From the NCBI RefSeq assembly GCF_004769575.1, contig NZ_RQGA01000003.1, positions 62,001 to 126,000 on the forward strand: a stretch of 64,000 nucleotides of DNA. Reading direction: 5' to 3'. A program made the translations under genes and the position numbers. Below, in pieces: positions 18,934-29,221 of this stretch; the first letter of the stretch is position 1; every line of letters begins with the position of its first letter. The notes under the pieces were generated by a model. It searched no databases. It saw only the letters and a list, made by a program, of their open reading frames with translations, and had not been told where the DNA came from. The stretch is from Leptospira perdikensis (lineage in GTDB: Bacteria > Spirochaetota > Leptospiria > Leptospirales > Leptospiraceae).

Positions 18934-19857
18934 TTGCTTACCCCTCAGATCAATCTGTTTAAAAAATCCAATCCCATCTTAGCGCAAGTTCTGGCAAACA
19001 CCCGTTTGACTCCTGAACCAGGCAAAGGCAAACGCCCAGCGACTGAAGGAGATTCGGCAGTGCATCGAATCACCATCGCCGTCGACCATAATACTTATCC
19101 TTACATGATCGGCCAAAGTGCGGGAATCATCCCTCCTGGTGTGGATCCAGAAAAACAAACAAAAGGATCGGCCGACCCTTCGTATACCATTCGTTTGTAT
19201 TCGATCGCCTCACCTTCGTTCAGTTTTGGTCAAACCAAGGACAATATCGAATTTGTAGTGAAAAGAGACAATGTATACGATGAAAATGGAAACCTTGTTC
19301 ATAAGGGAGTTTGTTCCAATTATCTTTGTGATTTGAAACCTGGTGATACTGTTACCATGACAGGACCCGCTGGTAAAAAATTCCTTTTACCTCAAGTGGA
19401 TTATACTGGTGATATTTTCTTTTTTGCAACAGGTACAGGAATCAGTCCTTTTTTTGGGATGGTGGAAGAACTCCTTGTCCAAAAACTCATCTCTTTTCAA
19501 GGAAATGTTTGGTTGGTGTATGGAGCGCCCTATTCCGACGAAATCGTACTTCGTGATTATTTTGAAGATATTTCCAAAAATCACTCTAACTTTCATTTTA
19601 TAACGGCGATTAGCCGAGAAGAAAAAAATTCCTTTGATGGTGGAAAGATGTACATCACACATCGGGCAAAAGAAAATGCAGAAGCGATTAAAAATGCTGT
19701 CAATGGAAACGGTAAGTTTTATATTTGTGGCGGCCCCAAGGGAATGGAGAAAGGAGTGATACAAGAAATCATGTCTGCTTGCGCAACTGATCTTTCGTAT
19801 GATGAATTTAAAAAACACCTAGAGGAAAAAGAACAACTTTTTGTAGAGACTTACTAA
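18934..19857 (+). CDS. Ferredoxin-NADP(+) reductase, plant/leptospiral type
   Basis: The 307-residue flavoenzyme transfers electrons between NADPH and ferredoxin or flavodoxin. It has the FAD motif RLYSIAS near residue 87, a [14 protein letters not shown] segment, the NADP-binding GTGISPF region near 168, CGGPKGM near 265 and the C-terminal VETY. This resembles the plastidic-type FNR known from Leptospira (LepFNR). It starts with TTG behind GAGGACGACT. A short ORF with a strong ribosome site precedes it, and a PC4-like gene follows after one base. Likely roles are redox supply for biosynthesis or oxidative-stress defence. Confidence 0.9.
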   Translation: MLTPQINLFKKSNPILAQVLANTRLTPEPGKGKRPATEGDSAVHRITIAVDHNTYPYMIGQSAGIIPPGVDPEKQTKGSADPSYTIRLYSIASPSFSFGQTKDNIEFVVKRDNVYDENGNLVHKGVCSNYLCDLKPGDTVTMTGPAGKKFLLPQVDYTGDIFFFATGTGISPFFGMVEELLVQKLISFQGNVWLVYGAPYSDEIVLRDYFEDISKNHSNFHFITAISREEKNSFDGGKMYITHRAKENAEAIKNAVNGNGKFYICGGPKGMEKGVIQEIMSACATDLSYDEFKKHLEEKEQLFVETY

Positions 19858-19858
19858 T

Positions 19859-20080
19859 ATGGCAAAAACAGGAATCATTCGAGACATTGACAAAGGTCGC
19901 GGAGAAGTCATCCGCGTGGAAATCTCCGAATACAAAGGACAAACTTTTTTTAATATTCGAGTTTGGTATACCGATCCCAACGGAGAATTAAAACCCACTC
20001 AAAAAGGTGTCGCTATTTCACCAACTCTTGTCGGTGAATTGAAAGAGGCAATTGAAGAAGCTGAACGATGGTTGGCTTAA
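19859..20080 (+). CDS. PC4-like (p15) transcription cofactor domain protein
   Basis: The 73-residue protein matches the PC4/YdbC type: a short beta-rich fold ([20 protein letters not shown], then [10 protein letters not shown]) followed by a C-terminal helix ([13 protein letters not shown]). Family members bind single-stranded DNA or RNA. The ATG begins one base after the ferredoxin-NADP reductase stop, so the two are probably one transcript. It converges with the VWA-STAS gene, leaving three bases. Confidence 0.78.
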   Translation: MAKTGIIRDIDKGRGEVIRVEISEYKGQTFFNIRVWYTDPNGELKPTQKGVAISPTLVGELKEAIEEAERWLA

Positions 20081-20083
20081 ACT

Positions 20084-21727
20084 TTAGTTCTTATCTCCTT
20101 CGTTAGCGTAAATAATCCTTTGTAATATTTCTTTAGCAGAAGAAACAGTTTCTGCTACACGAATGTGGTTGTACAACCGAGTGATTTCAAAAATTTTTTT
20201 TACGGAATCATGAATGTTGGCAACCACAAGTTCTCCTCCGCGACGCCGTAACCAACCCACAATTTGAATCACCATCCCAATTGCTGAAGAATCAATATGT
20301 GAAGTATTGGCAAAATCAAAAATCATATATCTGTATCCTTCGGACATCTTTTGTTCAATGAGAAGTTTGATTTCCGGACATTTATATAAGTCAATATCAC
20401 CTATAGTGCGATATTCAAAAATTTCATCATGAAGAACCATATCTTTTAAATCTAATTTTTCAGGCCCTTTTAACATCATTTGCGAATTCACAAATAGGTG
20501 TTTTTTTAGATCATCCGATTTAGTTGTAATTTTTGTTTCTAATACCTGTAAACGATTGAGTACAGAACCGAGTGCGTTTGGAGCAAAATGTAGATTGTTT
20601 TTTATATCTTGAATGAGTCCAAATAGTATTGCTTTGGCATCTTCTACATGTTCACGTCGAATCAAATCAGTAATTTCTTTAATCCCCAAAGTTGCATTAG
20701 CTACCAAAATTTCCACAAGCACATCGGGATCTTGTTTTCCACGATTTTTGCCTTTAGGAAATTGAAAGGAATCTTTCACCGATTCCAAAACATTCTGTTG
20801 TAATAAATTGTAATACGAAACATTTACTTCACAAAAAGGAGATTCAATTAGGTTCACCCGATCATCAATTTCGAGACGTAAAACCAAATTGCGAATATCG
20901 TCTGCCCTGAGATCACCTAACTGAAGATTAATTTTTTGCCTAGATATCGTCTTAGAATCACCTAAAAACTCATCAAATTCTTCTAGAATTTGGTGGGAGG
21001 TTTCTGACAAAACTTGTTTCAACCTAACACCGGGAGCTAATTGTAATTCCACATCAATGGCTTGCGCATATAAAGCTCCAATATCTCCAAATTCTTCGAA
21101 GAAAATATCAGACGCCTTTTCTGGGTTATCTATATAATGAAAATTACCACCACCAGCCTTAGCAATATCCACCAACATCTCTTCATTAAAATCTTTTCCT
21201 ACCCCAATGGTAGTTGTAGAGATTCCCATTGCAAAATGGTCTTCGGCAATTTTTACAAGTGCTTCTTTTTCCTTAATGCCTGAGGTAGGATTTCCATCTG
21301 TGAGTAACAATACTCTTTTGTAAGCATTCGCAATTTTGGATTGCGACAAACTCTTTAAGGCAGACAACCATCCACCACTTAAATTAGTAGATGTAGCAAC
21401 TTGGATGTTTCTAATTTTGTCAGTGACAGAAACTTTTTCTGTTAGGTGGGTAACTGGTTGAATGATTTGCACATCAGCAGAATAAGCAATGATGGTGACT
21501 GCATCATGTCTTGTCAGCCAGTTAACCAGTGCACAAGAAGCATCAATCACAGATTCCATTTTTTCGCCCTTCATAGACCAACTTTTATCCACGGCAAGAC
21601 CGATGACCAAAGGTTTCCTTTCATCAATTTTGGGATTGGCAGGGGTTCGGAATCGAAGTAAAAGATGGTTTTCCTGAACCTCTTTTTCTTTGATCAGCGG
21701 ATATTCCAATTTGGCATCTATGAACAT
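20084..21727 (-). CDS. VWA-STAS fusion protein
   Basis: The 547-residue protein has an N-terminal von Willebrand factor A domain with an intact MIDAS: DKSWS (D47, S49, S51), a TSTNLSGG threonine and LLTDGNPTSG. A middle region of about 200 residues has no known domain. The C-terminus (about 430-545) is a STAS anti-sigma-antagonist-like domain with HIDSSAIG, which contains the usual phosphorylatable serine. No signal peptide or membrane helix is seen, so it should be cytoplasmic. The combination suggests a metal-dependent protein-binding module controlled by phosphorylation, but no anti-sigma kinase or phosphatase gene is adjacent. Confidence 0.85.
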   Translation of the reverse strand: MFIDAKLEYPLIKEKEVQENHLLLRFRTPANPKIDERKPLVIGLAVDKSWSMKGEKMESVIDASCALVNWLTRHDAVTIIAYSADVQIIQPVTHLTEKVSVTDKIRNIQVATSTNLSGGWLSALKSLSQSKIANAYKRVLLLTDGNPTSGIKEKEALVKIAEDHFAMGISTTTIGVGKDFNEEMLVDIAKAGGGNFHYIDNPEKASDIFFEEFGDIGALYAQAIDVELQLAPGVRLKQVLSETSHQILEEFDEFLGDSKTISRQKINLQLGDLRADDIRNLVLRLEIDDRVNLIESPFCEVNVSYYNLLQQNVLESVKDSFQFPKGKNRGKQDPDVLVEILVANATLGIKEITDLIRREHVEDAKAILFGLIQDIKNNLHFAPNALGSVLNRLQVLETKITTKSDDLKKHLFVNSQMMLKGPEKLDLKDMVLHDEIFEYRTIGDIDLYKCPEIKLLIEQKMSEGYRYMIFDFANTSHIDSSAIGMVIQIVGWLRRRGGELVVANIHDSVKKIFEITRLYNHIRVAETVSSAKEILQRIIYANEGDKN

Positions 21728-21803
21728 GACCCTAAAAGCAAATTCTGAATTAATGTTTCCGCAAGAACAATTTAAAGTATTCTGACATAGAGAGAATCAC
21801 ACA

Positions 21804-22514
21804 ATGTTTGGAAAAATTCACGAAGTCTATTCATCCATTTCTGGCGAAGGAATTTCGCAAGGAATACCAACTGTCTTCATACGATTTGCTGGATGTTCCT
21901 TACGTTGTGGCAAAACGGAAACAAGAGCCTTATGGTGTGACACAGCATATGCCTTAGGTCCCAATCAGGGCGAAGAAAAAACTCTCGATACCATATGGAC
22001 TGAATTAGAAACGCTAGATTCACACCACGGATACCAAGTATTACTCACTGGTGGCGAACCCTTAGAAGGGAAAAATCGTGATCTATCCACATCCCTTGCC
22101 AATCGCATCTACAACCACAGAATCAGTCATAATTTGCCCTACCCAGCTTCCCGCGTGGAAACCAATGGAAGCGAACGAATCACCGAAGATTCTTTTTTTA
22201 TTTTCACTATGGACTACAAACTACCTGGCTCCGGGATGGAAGAGCGTATGGATCAGGAAAATTTCCGGATTCTAGAAAAGAGACATAATTCACTTGACGA
22301 AATCAAGTTCGTTGTGCGAGATAGAATCGACTTTGATAGAAGTATTGAAGTCATTCGCGAACAAAAAATACAGACAAATATATTGTATTCGCCAGTCCAC
22401 GGTGAAGTGGATGCCAAAGAACTAGTTGAATGGATCAAAGTAGACAATCCACCTAAGTGTCGTTTGTCGCTTCAAATTCACAAAGTGCTTTGGGGAAATC
22501 AGAAAGGAGTTTGA
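21804..22514 (+). CDS. queE: 7-carboxy-7-deazaguanine synthase (QueE), radical SAM
   Basis: The 236-residue radical SAM enzyme converts 6-carboxytetrahydropterin to 7-carboxy-7-deazaguanine on the way to queuosine. It has the N-terminal [19 protein letters not shown] substrate region, RFAGCSLRC and the SAM-binding LLTGGEP motif. The cluster cysteines are C31, C35 and C45 (CX3CX9C), rather than the usual CX3CX2C, because seven residues are inserted before the third Cys. Its TGA overlaps the ATG of the SNF2 ATPase gene. GTP cyclohydrolase I (folE) at 35.2 kb supplies the pathway's first step; queC, queD and queF are not in the window. Confidence 0.85.
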   Translation: MFGKIHEVYSSISGEGISQGIPTVFIRFAGCSLRCGKTETRALWCDTAYALGPNQGEEKTLDTIWTELETLDSHHGYQVLLTGGEPLEGKNRDLSTSLANRIYNHRISHNLPYPASRVETNGSERITEDSFFIFTMDYKLPGSGMEERMDQENFRILEKRHNSLDEIKFVVRDRIDFDRSIEVIREQKIQTNILYSPVHGEVDAKELVEWIKVDNPPKCRLSLQIHKVLWGNQKGV

Positions 22515-25357
22515 TGGACATCCCTACTCAATTAAGTTTAGATTTTGAAACAACGGTTGAACCAAAACAAACAAATGAGTATGGGTTTCTCGTCGATGAA
22601 CCAGAGTTAGGTCTAGCTAAAGTCACGAAAGAGACTGCTACCTCAGTCGAATTATTCTTTGAATCCAAAGAAATTTTTCGAACGGTTAATAAATCAAACA
22701 AACAATTACAATTTTTAAATCAATATCCAGAGTCTCTGCGTATTTGGGAAGAATTTCCCAAAGCAATGGACTTATCCCTTGCAGCAAGTCAACTCAAACT
22801 GACTTATAATTTTAATAAACTATCCTCTCTTTCAAATTCTAGAACTCGTCTCCTTCCTCACCAAATTGAATCCACTTTCATTGTAGCTAATAGTTTAAAA
22901 CCAAGGTTTATCTTAGCAGATGAAGTGGGGCTTGGAAAAACCATTGAAGCTGGCCTAGCTGTAAAGGAACTTATGTTTCGCCGCGGTCTCAAACGAGTGC
23001 TTGTGGTTGCTCCTTCTCCTCTTCTTGTTCAATGGCAACAAGAGATGAAAAACAAATTCAATGAGGAATTTGCCATCGTTCGCAGAAGGAACTTTGTTAC
23101 GAACGGCCCGGATCATTGGCGAAATTTTAACAAAATCATTACCTCCATCGATTTTATCAAAAACCCAAGGTATGCCGAAGAAATCCTCGGAACTAAATGG
23201 GATATCGTTGTTTTTGATGAAGCACATAGACTCAGACGCGATTATTCTAAAATCACTCGTGGGTATCTATTTGCAGAGAAAATTGCACGTAAAACGGAAT
23301 GCCTCCTCCTTCTCACTGCCACACCTTTTCGTGGAAAATTAGAAGAGTTGTTTTATCTCTTACACTTAGTAGATCCAAATATTCTTGGTCCCTATCACAC
23401 TTTTGTAAATGATTATGTCGTTGGCCAAAAAGGTGACTTAAAGGAAAAAATCTCCAAAGTATTACTTCGCCGTCGAAAGGTAGAAGTGGGTGGATTTACC
23501 AAACGATTTGCCAAAACAGTTCGAATTGATTTATCTCCCATCGAACGTGCGTTTTATGACGAAACTACTGACTATGTAAAAAGAGAATACAATATGGCAA
23601 TGGGAACCAAAAACCGTGCCATTGGATTTGTGATGGTTGTATTCCAGAAATTACTAGATTCCTCTGTCATCGCACTCCTTTCAGCTCTACAAAAACGTAA
23701 GTTTATGTTGGAATCCAAATTCCATTACATGAAAGAACATGAAACGACTCTAGATGATTGGGATTTAGATGAAACGGAAGGTGTCGAAGAATTCATTACC
23801 GAATTGGAAGACGAAGAAATGTCTAGTTTCCAAAGGATCAAACGAGAGCTCTTTACTTTAAATCGACTCATTCATTTGGGAAAACAAATCAAAGAAGATA
23901 AAAAAACTCAAAAATTAAAAGAAACACTCTACCGCCTTAAAAAAGAAGGCCATAAAAAATTCATTATCTTCACGCAGTTTAGAACCACACAAGACCACTT
24001 ACAATCTGTATTAGAACCTGACTTCAAAGTTTCCCCTTTCCATGGTTCCTTAAGTATGGATGAAAAGGAAGTCGCCATTCAAAAATTTAAGGAAGACTAC
24101 GAGATTTTAATTTGTACAGAAGCGGGAGGGGAAGGTCGTAACTTACAATTTGCTAATATACTTTTTAATTATGACTTACCTTGGAGTCCACTTAAGATCG
24201 AACAACGAATTGGAAGGATCCATCGTTTTGGTCAAAAAGACAATGTCTATATATTTAACTTTGCTTCCAAAGATACTGTTGCTGAAAGGATTTTAGAAGT
24301 ACTCACAAATAAAATCCGTTTGTTTGAAGAATCCATTGGTGCTTCCGATGACTTACTCGGTACCATCGAAGAGGAACTAGATTTCAACTCTAGCCTTATG
24401 AAGTTCGTAACAGGAACGAAAACCAAAGAAGAATTAGAAACAGAATTTGATCTCCGCATCCAAGTAGCTCAGAAAGGATTTGAAAAACTCAACGCTCTCG
24501 TCACACCAAAAGTTTTAGACTTTAATTTAAAAGATTATTACGACCATACACTCGAAGAAAGAGAATGGAACAATAGCCATTTAGAAGAAGTAGTTGCACA
24601 AGGTTCTAAGTTTTTTCAAAACTTATTACCGGGTACCCTCACTCTCATAAACAAAGGATCTTACGAATACAAAAATGCAGAAGGGAAAGTTAAAAAAGCA
24701 ACTTTCGATTCTGACCTTGCTTTAACCAATGACTCACTCGAATTTATGGCCTTTGGACATCCTTTTGTAGAGAAGGTAACAGAGTTACTCACTCAAAGTG
24801 ATGTGGGCCGCAAAAAGAAATATCTAATCTCTAATCATTTAAGTCAAAAAATACTTTTTGTTTTCCAAGTAGAATTTGATTTTTCTCTCAAACGAAAAGA
24901 CCTCTTCTTCATGGAATTTGATTTGAAGAAAAAGAAAACTTTAGTTTTTACCGAAAAACCTGCCGAATGGACAGAAGCAAAAACTTATGTTCCTGAAAAA
25001 GAAATTCCTTTATCGAAACTAGAAGAAGCATTTATTCATTGTTATCCGATTGTTGAAAAAGAAGCAGAAACCAAAAAAGAAATTTTAAGAAAAGAAACTT
25101 TGTCAATCTTTCAAAAAGAAGAATATAAAGTAGAACTTTCTCACCAAAAAACCATCCGCCAACTCGAAGAAAAGCTAATGCGCCAAGAAGCCGCTTATAA
25201 ATGGGACAATCGTCCTGAAAAAAAAGCAGTGCTTCACAAAACCATGAAAGAAATCCAACGAGCCAAAGACGAATACACTGTAGAGATACGTAAAATCAAA
25301 AACGGTGCTACCATTTTTCATAAAATTCGCCTCTTCCAAACCTATATCAGCATTTAA
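22514..25357 (+). CDS. SNF2-family DNA translocase/helicase-like ATPase
   Basis: I chose the ATG at 22514, which overlaps the queE stop and follows AAAGGAG with good spacing, giving 947 residues; the frame opens earlier at 22457. Superfamily 2 motifs are complete: [14 protein letters not shown] near 136, VVFDEAHRL near 233, [27 protein letters not shown] and [11 protein letters not shown] near 561. The C-terminal third is charged and coiled-coil-like. This resembles RapA and related SNF2 ATPases, which move along DNA or remodel protein-DNA complexes. No methylase or nuclease lies beside it. Coupling to queE raises a possible link to deazaguanine metabolism. Confidence 0.85.
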   Translation: MDIPTQLSLDFETTVEPKQTNEYGFLVDEPELGLAKVTKETATSVELFFESKEIFRTVNKSNKQLQFLNQYPESLRIWEEFPKAMDLSLAASQLKLTYNFNKLSSLSNSRTRLLPHQIESTFIVANSLKPRFILADEVGLGKTIEAGLAVKELMFRRGLKRVLVVAPSPLLVQWQQEMKNKFNEEFAIVRRRNFVTNGPDHWRNFNKIITSIDFIKNPRYAEEILGTKWDIVVFDEAHRLRRDYSKITRGYLFAEKIARKTECLLLLTATPFRGKLEELFYLLHLVDPNILGPYHTFVNDYVVGQKGDLKEKISKVLLRRRKVEVGGFTKRFAKTVRIDLSPIERAFYDETTDYVKREYNMAMGTKNRAIGFVMVVFQKLLDSSVIALLSALQKRKFMLESKFHYMKEHETTLDDWDLDETEGVEEFITELEDEEMSSFQRIKRELFTLNRLIHLGKQIKEDKKTQKLKETLYRLKKEGHKKFIIFTQFRTTQDHLQSVLEPDFKVSPFHGSLSMDEKEVAIQKFKEDYEILICTEAGGEGRNLQFANILFNYDLPWSPLKIEQRIGRIHRFGQKDNVYIFNFASKDTVAERILEVLTNKIRLFEESIGASDDLLGTIEEELDFNSSLMKFVTGTKTKEELETEFDLRIQVAQKGFEKLNALVTPKVLDFNLKDYYDHTLEEREWNNSHLEEVVAQGSKFFQNLLPGTLTLINKGSYEYKNAEGKVKKATFDSDLALTNDSLEFMAFGHPFVEKVTELLTQSDVGRKKKYLISNHLSQKILFVFQVEFDFSLKRKDLFFMEFDLKKKKTLVFTEKPAEWTEAKTYVPEKEIPLSKLEEAFIHCYPIVEKEAETKKEILRKETLSIFQKEEYKVELSHQKTIRQLEEKLMRQEAAYKWDNRPEKKAVLHKTMKEIQRAKDEYTVEIRKIKNGATIFHKIRLFQTYISI

Positions 25358-25396
25358 TTTCATTTACATTAAATTTCCAAGGCTTAGACTTTGGAA

Positions 25397-26662
25397 ATGT
25401 CCTTTCCCAAAATTGCATTTTGGATTCAAATTCTCGTATCTCTATTGTTAGGTTTGTTTTTAGGAATTCTGTTAAATCCAGAAACCGGTTTTGTTTCCAC
25501 ACTTACCTTAAAACCTTATTTACCTTGGATGAAACTTCCAGGTGATATTTTTCTAAATCTACTCCAAATGATTATGATTCCCTTAGTCATAGTCTCTATT
25601 GCTCTTGGTGTTTCCAGTTTACGAAACTTAAACGATCTTTGGAGTTTAGGAAGTAAAACCCTTTTCTATTTTATTTTTACTACCATCGTTTCTGTAAGTA
25701 TTGGAATTTCACTCACACTTATCATCAAACCGGGGAACCATATCCAAAACCAAACAATAGAAAAAAACCTTACCATCCCAAATACCAAATTACCAGAAAA
25801 TGAGGAATCAATTCCTGAGATCATATCCAGTATCATTCCTAAAAACTTAGTGAACGTCTGGTCCAAACAACAAATGTTATCTATTGTATTTTTTGGGATG
25901 ATTCTCGGTATTTTTTTTCTGACTTCAAAAGAATCTGGGACTGCTTTAAAAGCATTTTGCCATTCCTTAGAAAGTTTCTGTCTTTGGGTAGTGGCCGCCG
26001 CAATGAAATTGGCACCGTTTGCGGTATTAGGACTAATGAGTTATGCCATAGTGCAGATCGGGTTTTCTTTGTTACTTGGGCTTCTCTCCTATATCGGAAC
26101 CGTTCTTTTCGGGCTTTTTTGTATCCTAGTTTTTTATTCGGTTTTGATTCTGATTTTTACAAGAAAAAATCCACTTCGTTTCCTGAACCAAGTTCGCGAA
26201 ATTCCGATCCTTGGATTTTCTACCTCCAGTTCCAGCTCCGTACTTCCCTTTTCTTTAAAACTGGCGAAAGAAAAATTAAAACTAAAGAAAACGGTAGCTG
26301 ACTTTGTTCTTCCCCTTGGCGCAACAGTTAATATGGATGGAACAGCCTTGTACCAAGCAGTTGCTACTGTTTTCCTTAGCCAAGTATACCATGTAGACCT
26401 TTCAGCCTTAGACTTGTTTTTGTTAGTTGGAACCGTGACAGCAGCCTCCATTGGAACGGCTGCAACCCCGGGAGTAGGACTCGTTATCCTTGCTTCTATC
26501 CTCTATACTTTCCATATACCCATCGAAGGCATTACTATCCTTTTTGGAGTTGACCGCTTTTTAGATATGTGTAGAACTTCAGTAAATCTGACCGGCGATA
26601 TTTCTTGCGCATTCATCATGGACCACATCTGGAAGGAAACAAAACCCAATGAAAAAAATTAA
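25397..26662 (+). CDS. Dicarboxylate/amino acid:cation symporter (DAACS family)
   Basis: The roughly 421-residue inner-membrane transporter takes up glutamate, aspartate or C4-dicarboxylates with Na+ or H+. It has about eight hydrophobic segments and the family signatures: the serine-rich STSSSSSVLPFS, GATVNMDGTALYQAV, GTAATPGVGLVIL and DRFLDMCRTSVNLTGD, which form the substrate and cation sites. The ATG at 25397 is preferred; a TTG at 25391 is two codons upstream. Its end overlaps the SGNH gene by 14 bp, beginning a compact run of envelope genes that reaches 29.6 kb. Confidence 0.88.
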   Translation: MSFPKIAFWIQILVSLLLGLFLGILLNPETGFVSTLTLKPYLPWMKLPGDIFLNLLQMIMIPLVIVSIALGVSSLRNLNDLWSLGSKTLFYFIFTTIVSVSIGISLTLIIKPGNHIQNQTIEKNLTIPNTKLPENEESIPEIISSIIPKNLVNVWSKQQMLSIVFFGMILGIFFLTSKESGTALKAFCHSLESFCLWVVAAAMKLAPFAVLGLMSYAIVQIGFSLLLGLLSYIGTVLFGLFCILVFYSVLILIFTRKNPLRFLNQVREIPILGFSTSSSSSVLPFSLKLAKEKLKLKKTVADFVLPLGATVNMDGTALYQAVATVFLSQVYHVDLSALDLFLLVGTVTAASIGTAATPGVGLVILASILYTFHIPIEGITILFGVDRFLDMCRTSVNLTGDISCAFIMDHIWKETKPNEKN

Positions 26663-27500
26663 ATACACAGTATTGTTAGGAATGCTAATATTCCTCATCC
26701 ATTGTGATACCAAAAAGGATTACTTCGATGATATCGGTGCAAATCTCTTATGTACTACTTATGCAATTTGCAACGGAGAAACCCCTGCCAAAACTGGTAT
26801 CATCGGTGATAGTTGGACAGACATCCTTCTTGGATTTCCACTTGTAGAAACACTTAGACCTCAATTAGAAAACAGATATCACTATCAATTTGTGGGCGCC
26901 ACTCTCGGTGGAAAAACGTTACAACAAGTTGTCAGCCAAGGTCTTCAATTCCAAGTTATCGACCAAGGTGGTGCTGATATGAAAGTCATCATTTTATCCT
27001 TAGGTGGAAATGACATCCAAGCCAACCTTACTGAATACATAGGAAATGTCAGCGCAGTACAAACACAAAGATTTGCGACAATCAAAACAAACCTCAAACA
27101 TATGATCGCAACTGGAAATGCTTACAAAATCGCAAGATTTGGAGGTGCTCCTCTAAAATGGATCATTCATGGGTACGATTATCCAAATCCTTATATGCCA
27201 CCAGTTATCGCCGGTTCTGATGAAGGTTGTAAATCCAAGTTTGATCGCATTGGTTTGATTGTTCCAGATGCGGCTGTATTTACTTCTACACAGTTAGATG
27301 CTTTTAATAACCTACTTGTAGACATCACTAGAGAAGAACCTTCCTTCATCTATATTGACCTAAGAAACACATTGGGTGGAAAACCAAACTCTCGCGCAGA
27401 ACTTATGTTAGATTGTATTCATGCAAATAACTTAGGATACACTTTTCTTGCTGATAAGTTTGCGAGATTAATTTATCCGATTACCAACGTAGGATTTTAA
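26649..27500 (+). CDS. SGNH/GDSL-type hydrolase lipoprotein
   Basis: The 283-residue protein has a signal peptide with lipobox LIHC and SGNH blocks: GIIGDSWTD (block I, catalytic Ser), SLGGNDIQ (block III, Asn) and DCIHANNLGY (block V, Asp and His). It should hydrolyse esters or acyl groups at the cell surface or in the periplasm. It overlaps the symporter gene and ends two bases before a predicted outer-membrane protein gene, so it is part of the same transcript. The natural substrate is unknown; polysaccharide deacetylation or lipid hydrolysis are typical for the family. Confidence 0.8.
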   Translation: MKKIKYTVLLGMLIFLIHCDTKKDYFDDIGANLLCTTYAICNGETPAKTGIIGDSWTDILLGFPLVETLRPQLENRYHYQFVGATLGGKTLQQVVSQGLQFQVIDQGGADMKVIILSLGGNDIQANLTEYIGNVSAVQTQRFATIKTNLKHMIATGNAYKIARFGGAPLKWIIHGYDYPNPYMPPVIAGSDEGCKSKFDRIGLIVPDAAVFTSTQLDAFNNLLVDITREEPSFIYIDLRNTLGGKPNSRAELMLDCIHANNLGYTFLADKFARLIYPITNVGF

Positions 27501-27502
27501 AT

Positions 27503-28318
27503 ATGAAAAGAATTATCATCAGTTCCCTTTTTTGCCTTCCCCTCACAGCATCTTTATATTCACAACCTAACAATAAAGGTTTTGCCCATCCTCTACAAGT
27601 AGAACCTGTGGCCGTGTATTCAAAAATCAGAGGCACCGTTAGTTACTGGGACAAAAATTTTAATGAAGTCAAAGAAATTAACAAAAACATCAACGTAGAA
27701 GGAGAATACAAATTCTCAGAATCTTTCTCTGTTATTTCTTCCATTGGTAGAAACGAATACTCCCAGACAGATTCATCAAAAGAAATCACCTGGGATCGTT
27801 GGAATGCTGGACTCAAATATGGAAAAGTTTTTGAAAATGGCTCTTCACAATTTTTAATCGGTGGTGGTTTACGACTCTATGACAAAAAAAGAAATGGAGA
27901 ATTCCGAGAAAGGGAAAATCCTGATTTTTATTTGATTCGTCCTAACTTTGGACTCGGTTACAAATCAGGTATTTTTCAAATCATGTCCGAATTTCGTTTC
28001 CAAACGGAAACCAACCGACATGGAAGGGAATCTAGTTTAGAGGAGTTCAAAAGGTATTACCAAGTAGGAATCGCACCTTCTTTTGCTATCGCTGATTCCG
28101 TTCGTATCTTCACTGAACTTGAATATAGAGAGCCAATAGATAAAGTGGCGGATAAGAACTTAAGATACTTTAATTTTTATCCCGGGATCTCTATGAACAC
28201 CGAGAATTTCGGTAGTTTCAATTTCTCTGTTTTGCTTGGAGTCTTACCTAAGGCAGACAATGCAATGGATAGAGGGATTCGTTTTTCCTATTTCTATTTC
28301 TTTGATACAAGTCAGTAG
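27503..28318 (+). CDS. Predicted outer-membrane beta-barrel protein
   Basis: The 271-residue protein has a signal peptide cleaved near SLYSQ. The mature part alternates hydrophobic and polar residues with repeated aromatic strand ends, including YGKVFENGSSQFLIGGGLRLY and FNFSVLLGVL, and ends RFSYFYFFDTSQ. This pattern suggests a 10- to 12-strand beta-barrel. No family is recognised. It follows the SGNH gene by two bases and precedes a TRL-like gene by three, so these products may assemble or act together at the outer membrane. Confidence 0.65.
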   Translation: MKRIIISSLFCLPLTASLYSQPNNKGFAHPLQVEPVAVYSKIRGTVSYWDKNFNEVKEINKNINVEGEYKFSESFSVISSIGRNEYSQTDSSKEITWDRWNAGLKYGKVFENGSSQFLIGGGLRLYDKKRNGEFRERENPDFYLIRPNFGLGYKSGIFQIMSEFRFQTETNRHGRESSLEEFKRYYQVGIAPSFAIADSVRIFTELEYREPIDKVADKNLRYFNFYPGISMNTENFGSFNFSVLLGVLPKADNAMDRGIRFSYFYFFDTSQ

Positions 28319-28321
28319 TGT

Positions 28322-28639
28322 ATGAAAATTTTTTTCCTGTTACCGTCGGCCTTTTTCATTTTTCACTGTGTTAGTGTACAAATAGGAAATCCTTCGGTAA
28401 CATTGTTTCAGAATAAAGGACAAGAAGGTTGGTACTCACCTGGCAAACCTCCTATAACTTCCGACAGTTTTGTTGAATCATGTACGACCAACTATTTTGG
28501 ATTGGTAAGTATCGGAAGTGCTAGTTTAGATTATGTTCCTAGAGCGGCCCGACCGAAAGAAATCCACAGCATAGACCATTATTATAAAAACCAATATTTC
28601 TTTTTCCAAGAACTTTGTTTGCGTGTGACGGGACGATGA
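28322..28639 (+). CDS. TRL-like family small lipoprotein
   Basis: The 105-residue protein has a short signal peptide with lipobox IFHC. It keeps the TRL-like layout seen in its paralogues: a central Cys (FVESC) before FGLVSIGSASLDY and a C-terminal FQELCLRVTG. It is the most divergent copy in the window. The stop overlaps the next ATG as ATGA, implying translational coupling. Function is unknown. Confidence 0.62.
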   Translation: MKIFFLLPSAFFIFHCVSVQIGNPSVTLFQNKGQEGWYSPGKPPITSDSFVESCTTNYFGLVSIGSASLDYVPRAARPKEIHSIDHYYKNQYFFFQELCLRVTGR

Positions 28640-28881
28640 AACAGAATATTGACTCGTTAAATGAATTCGCAAAGAAACTAAAGAGTGGGCTTATCTATGA
28701 AGAGATAGAATCCAAATTGAAGGAATTCCATTCAAAAAAAAACAATGTATCTAACAAGTCATTAGATGCACTGACAGAAAAGATTCGAAACAAAGAAGAA
28801 CAGATAAAAAAACTCTATGACGACATCATCATTCTACAAAACAAACTTTCGGAAACCTTGGATAAAGAACTTAAAAAATAA
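28636..28881 (+). CDS. Small coiled-coil protein
   Basis: From the ATG at 28636 (overlapping the TRL-like stop) this encodes 81 residues, very rich in Lys and Glu with heptad-like Leu/Ile spacing (residues 40-78), so a coiled coil is likely. No signal peptide is present, unlike all its neighbours, which suggests a cytoplasmic location. No family is recognised. It is embedded in the symporter-to-Ig-lipoprotein operon. Confidence 0.6.
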   Translation: MKQNIDSLNEFAKKLKSGLIYEEIESKLKEFHSKKNNVSNKSLDALTEKIRNKEEQIKKLYDDIIILQNKLSETLDKELKK

Positions 28882-28894
28882 ACCGTCAGGAAGA

Positions 28895-29200
28895 ATGACC
28901 CTACTTTCCGGTCTCATTTGTTGTCAGCTATTTTCATTTTCCTGCGCTAGTTCTGGGTTCGGAACCCAAGGTCTTCTTTATGAGGACCAAAGGATCAGTA
29001 TGATGGAAACTGGACTTTCGGCTTCTAAGGAAGGAATCGCTTGCGCGAAGTCCTACCTTGGCCTCCTCGCACTTGGGGACTCCTCTGTAGAAATCTCCCA
29101 AAAGAACGGAAACATCAAAGAAATTACGTCTATTGAGCTAGAAACCTACAATTTCTTCGGGATTTACGCAAAACTCTGCACGGTTACCAAAGGAAATTAG
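28895..29200 (+). CDS. TRL-like family small lipoprotein
   Basis: The ATG at 28895 follows CAGGAAGA and gives 101 residues with a signal peptide and lipobox FSC. An earlier in-frame start at 28817 lies inside the previous gene. It is the closest match in the window to the copy at 3316: SSGFGTQGLLYEDQR, ACAKSYLGLLALGDSSVEI and FFGIYAKLCTVTKG all align with it. Function is unknown. Confidence 0.75.
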   Translation: MTLLSGLICCQLFSFSCASSGFGTQGLLYEDQRISMMETGLSASKEGIACAKSYLGLLALGDSSVEISQKNGNIKEITSIELETYNFFGIYAKLCTVTKGN

Positions 29201-29221
29201 TCGAAACTAAATCTAGAACCT

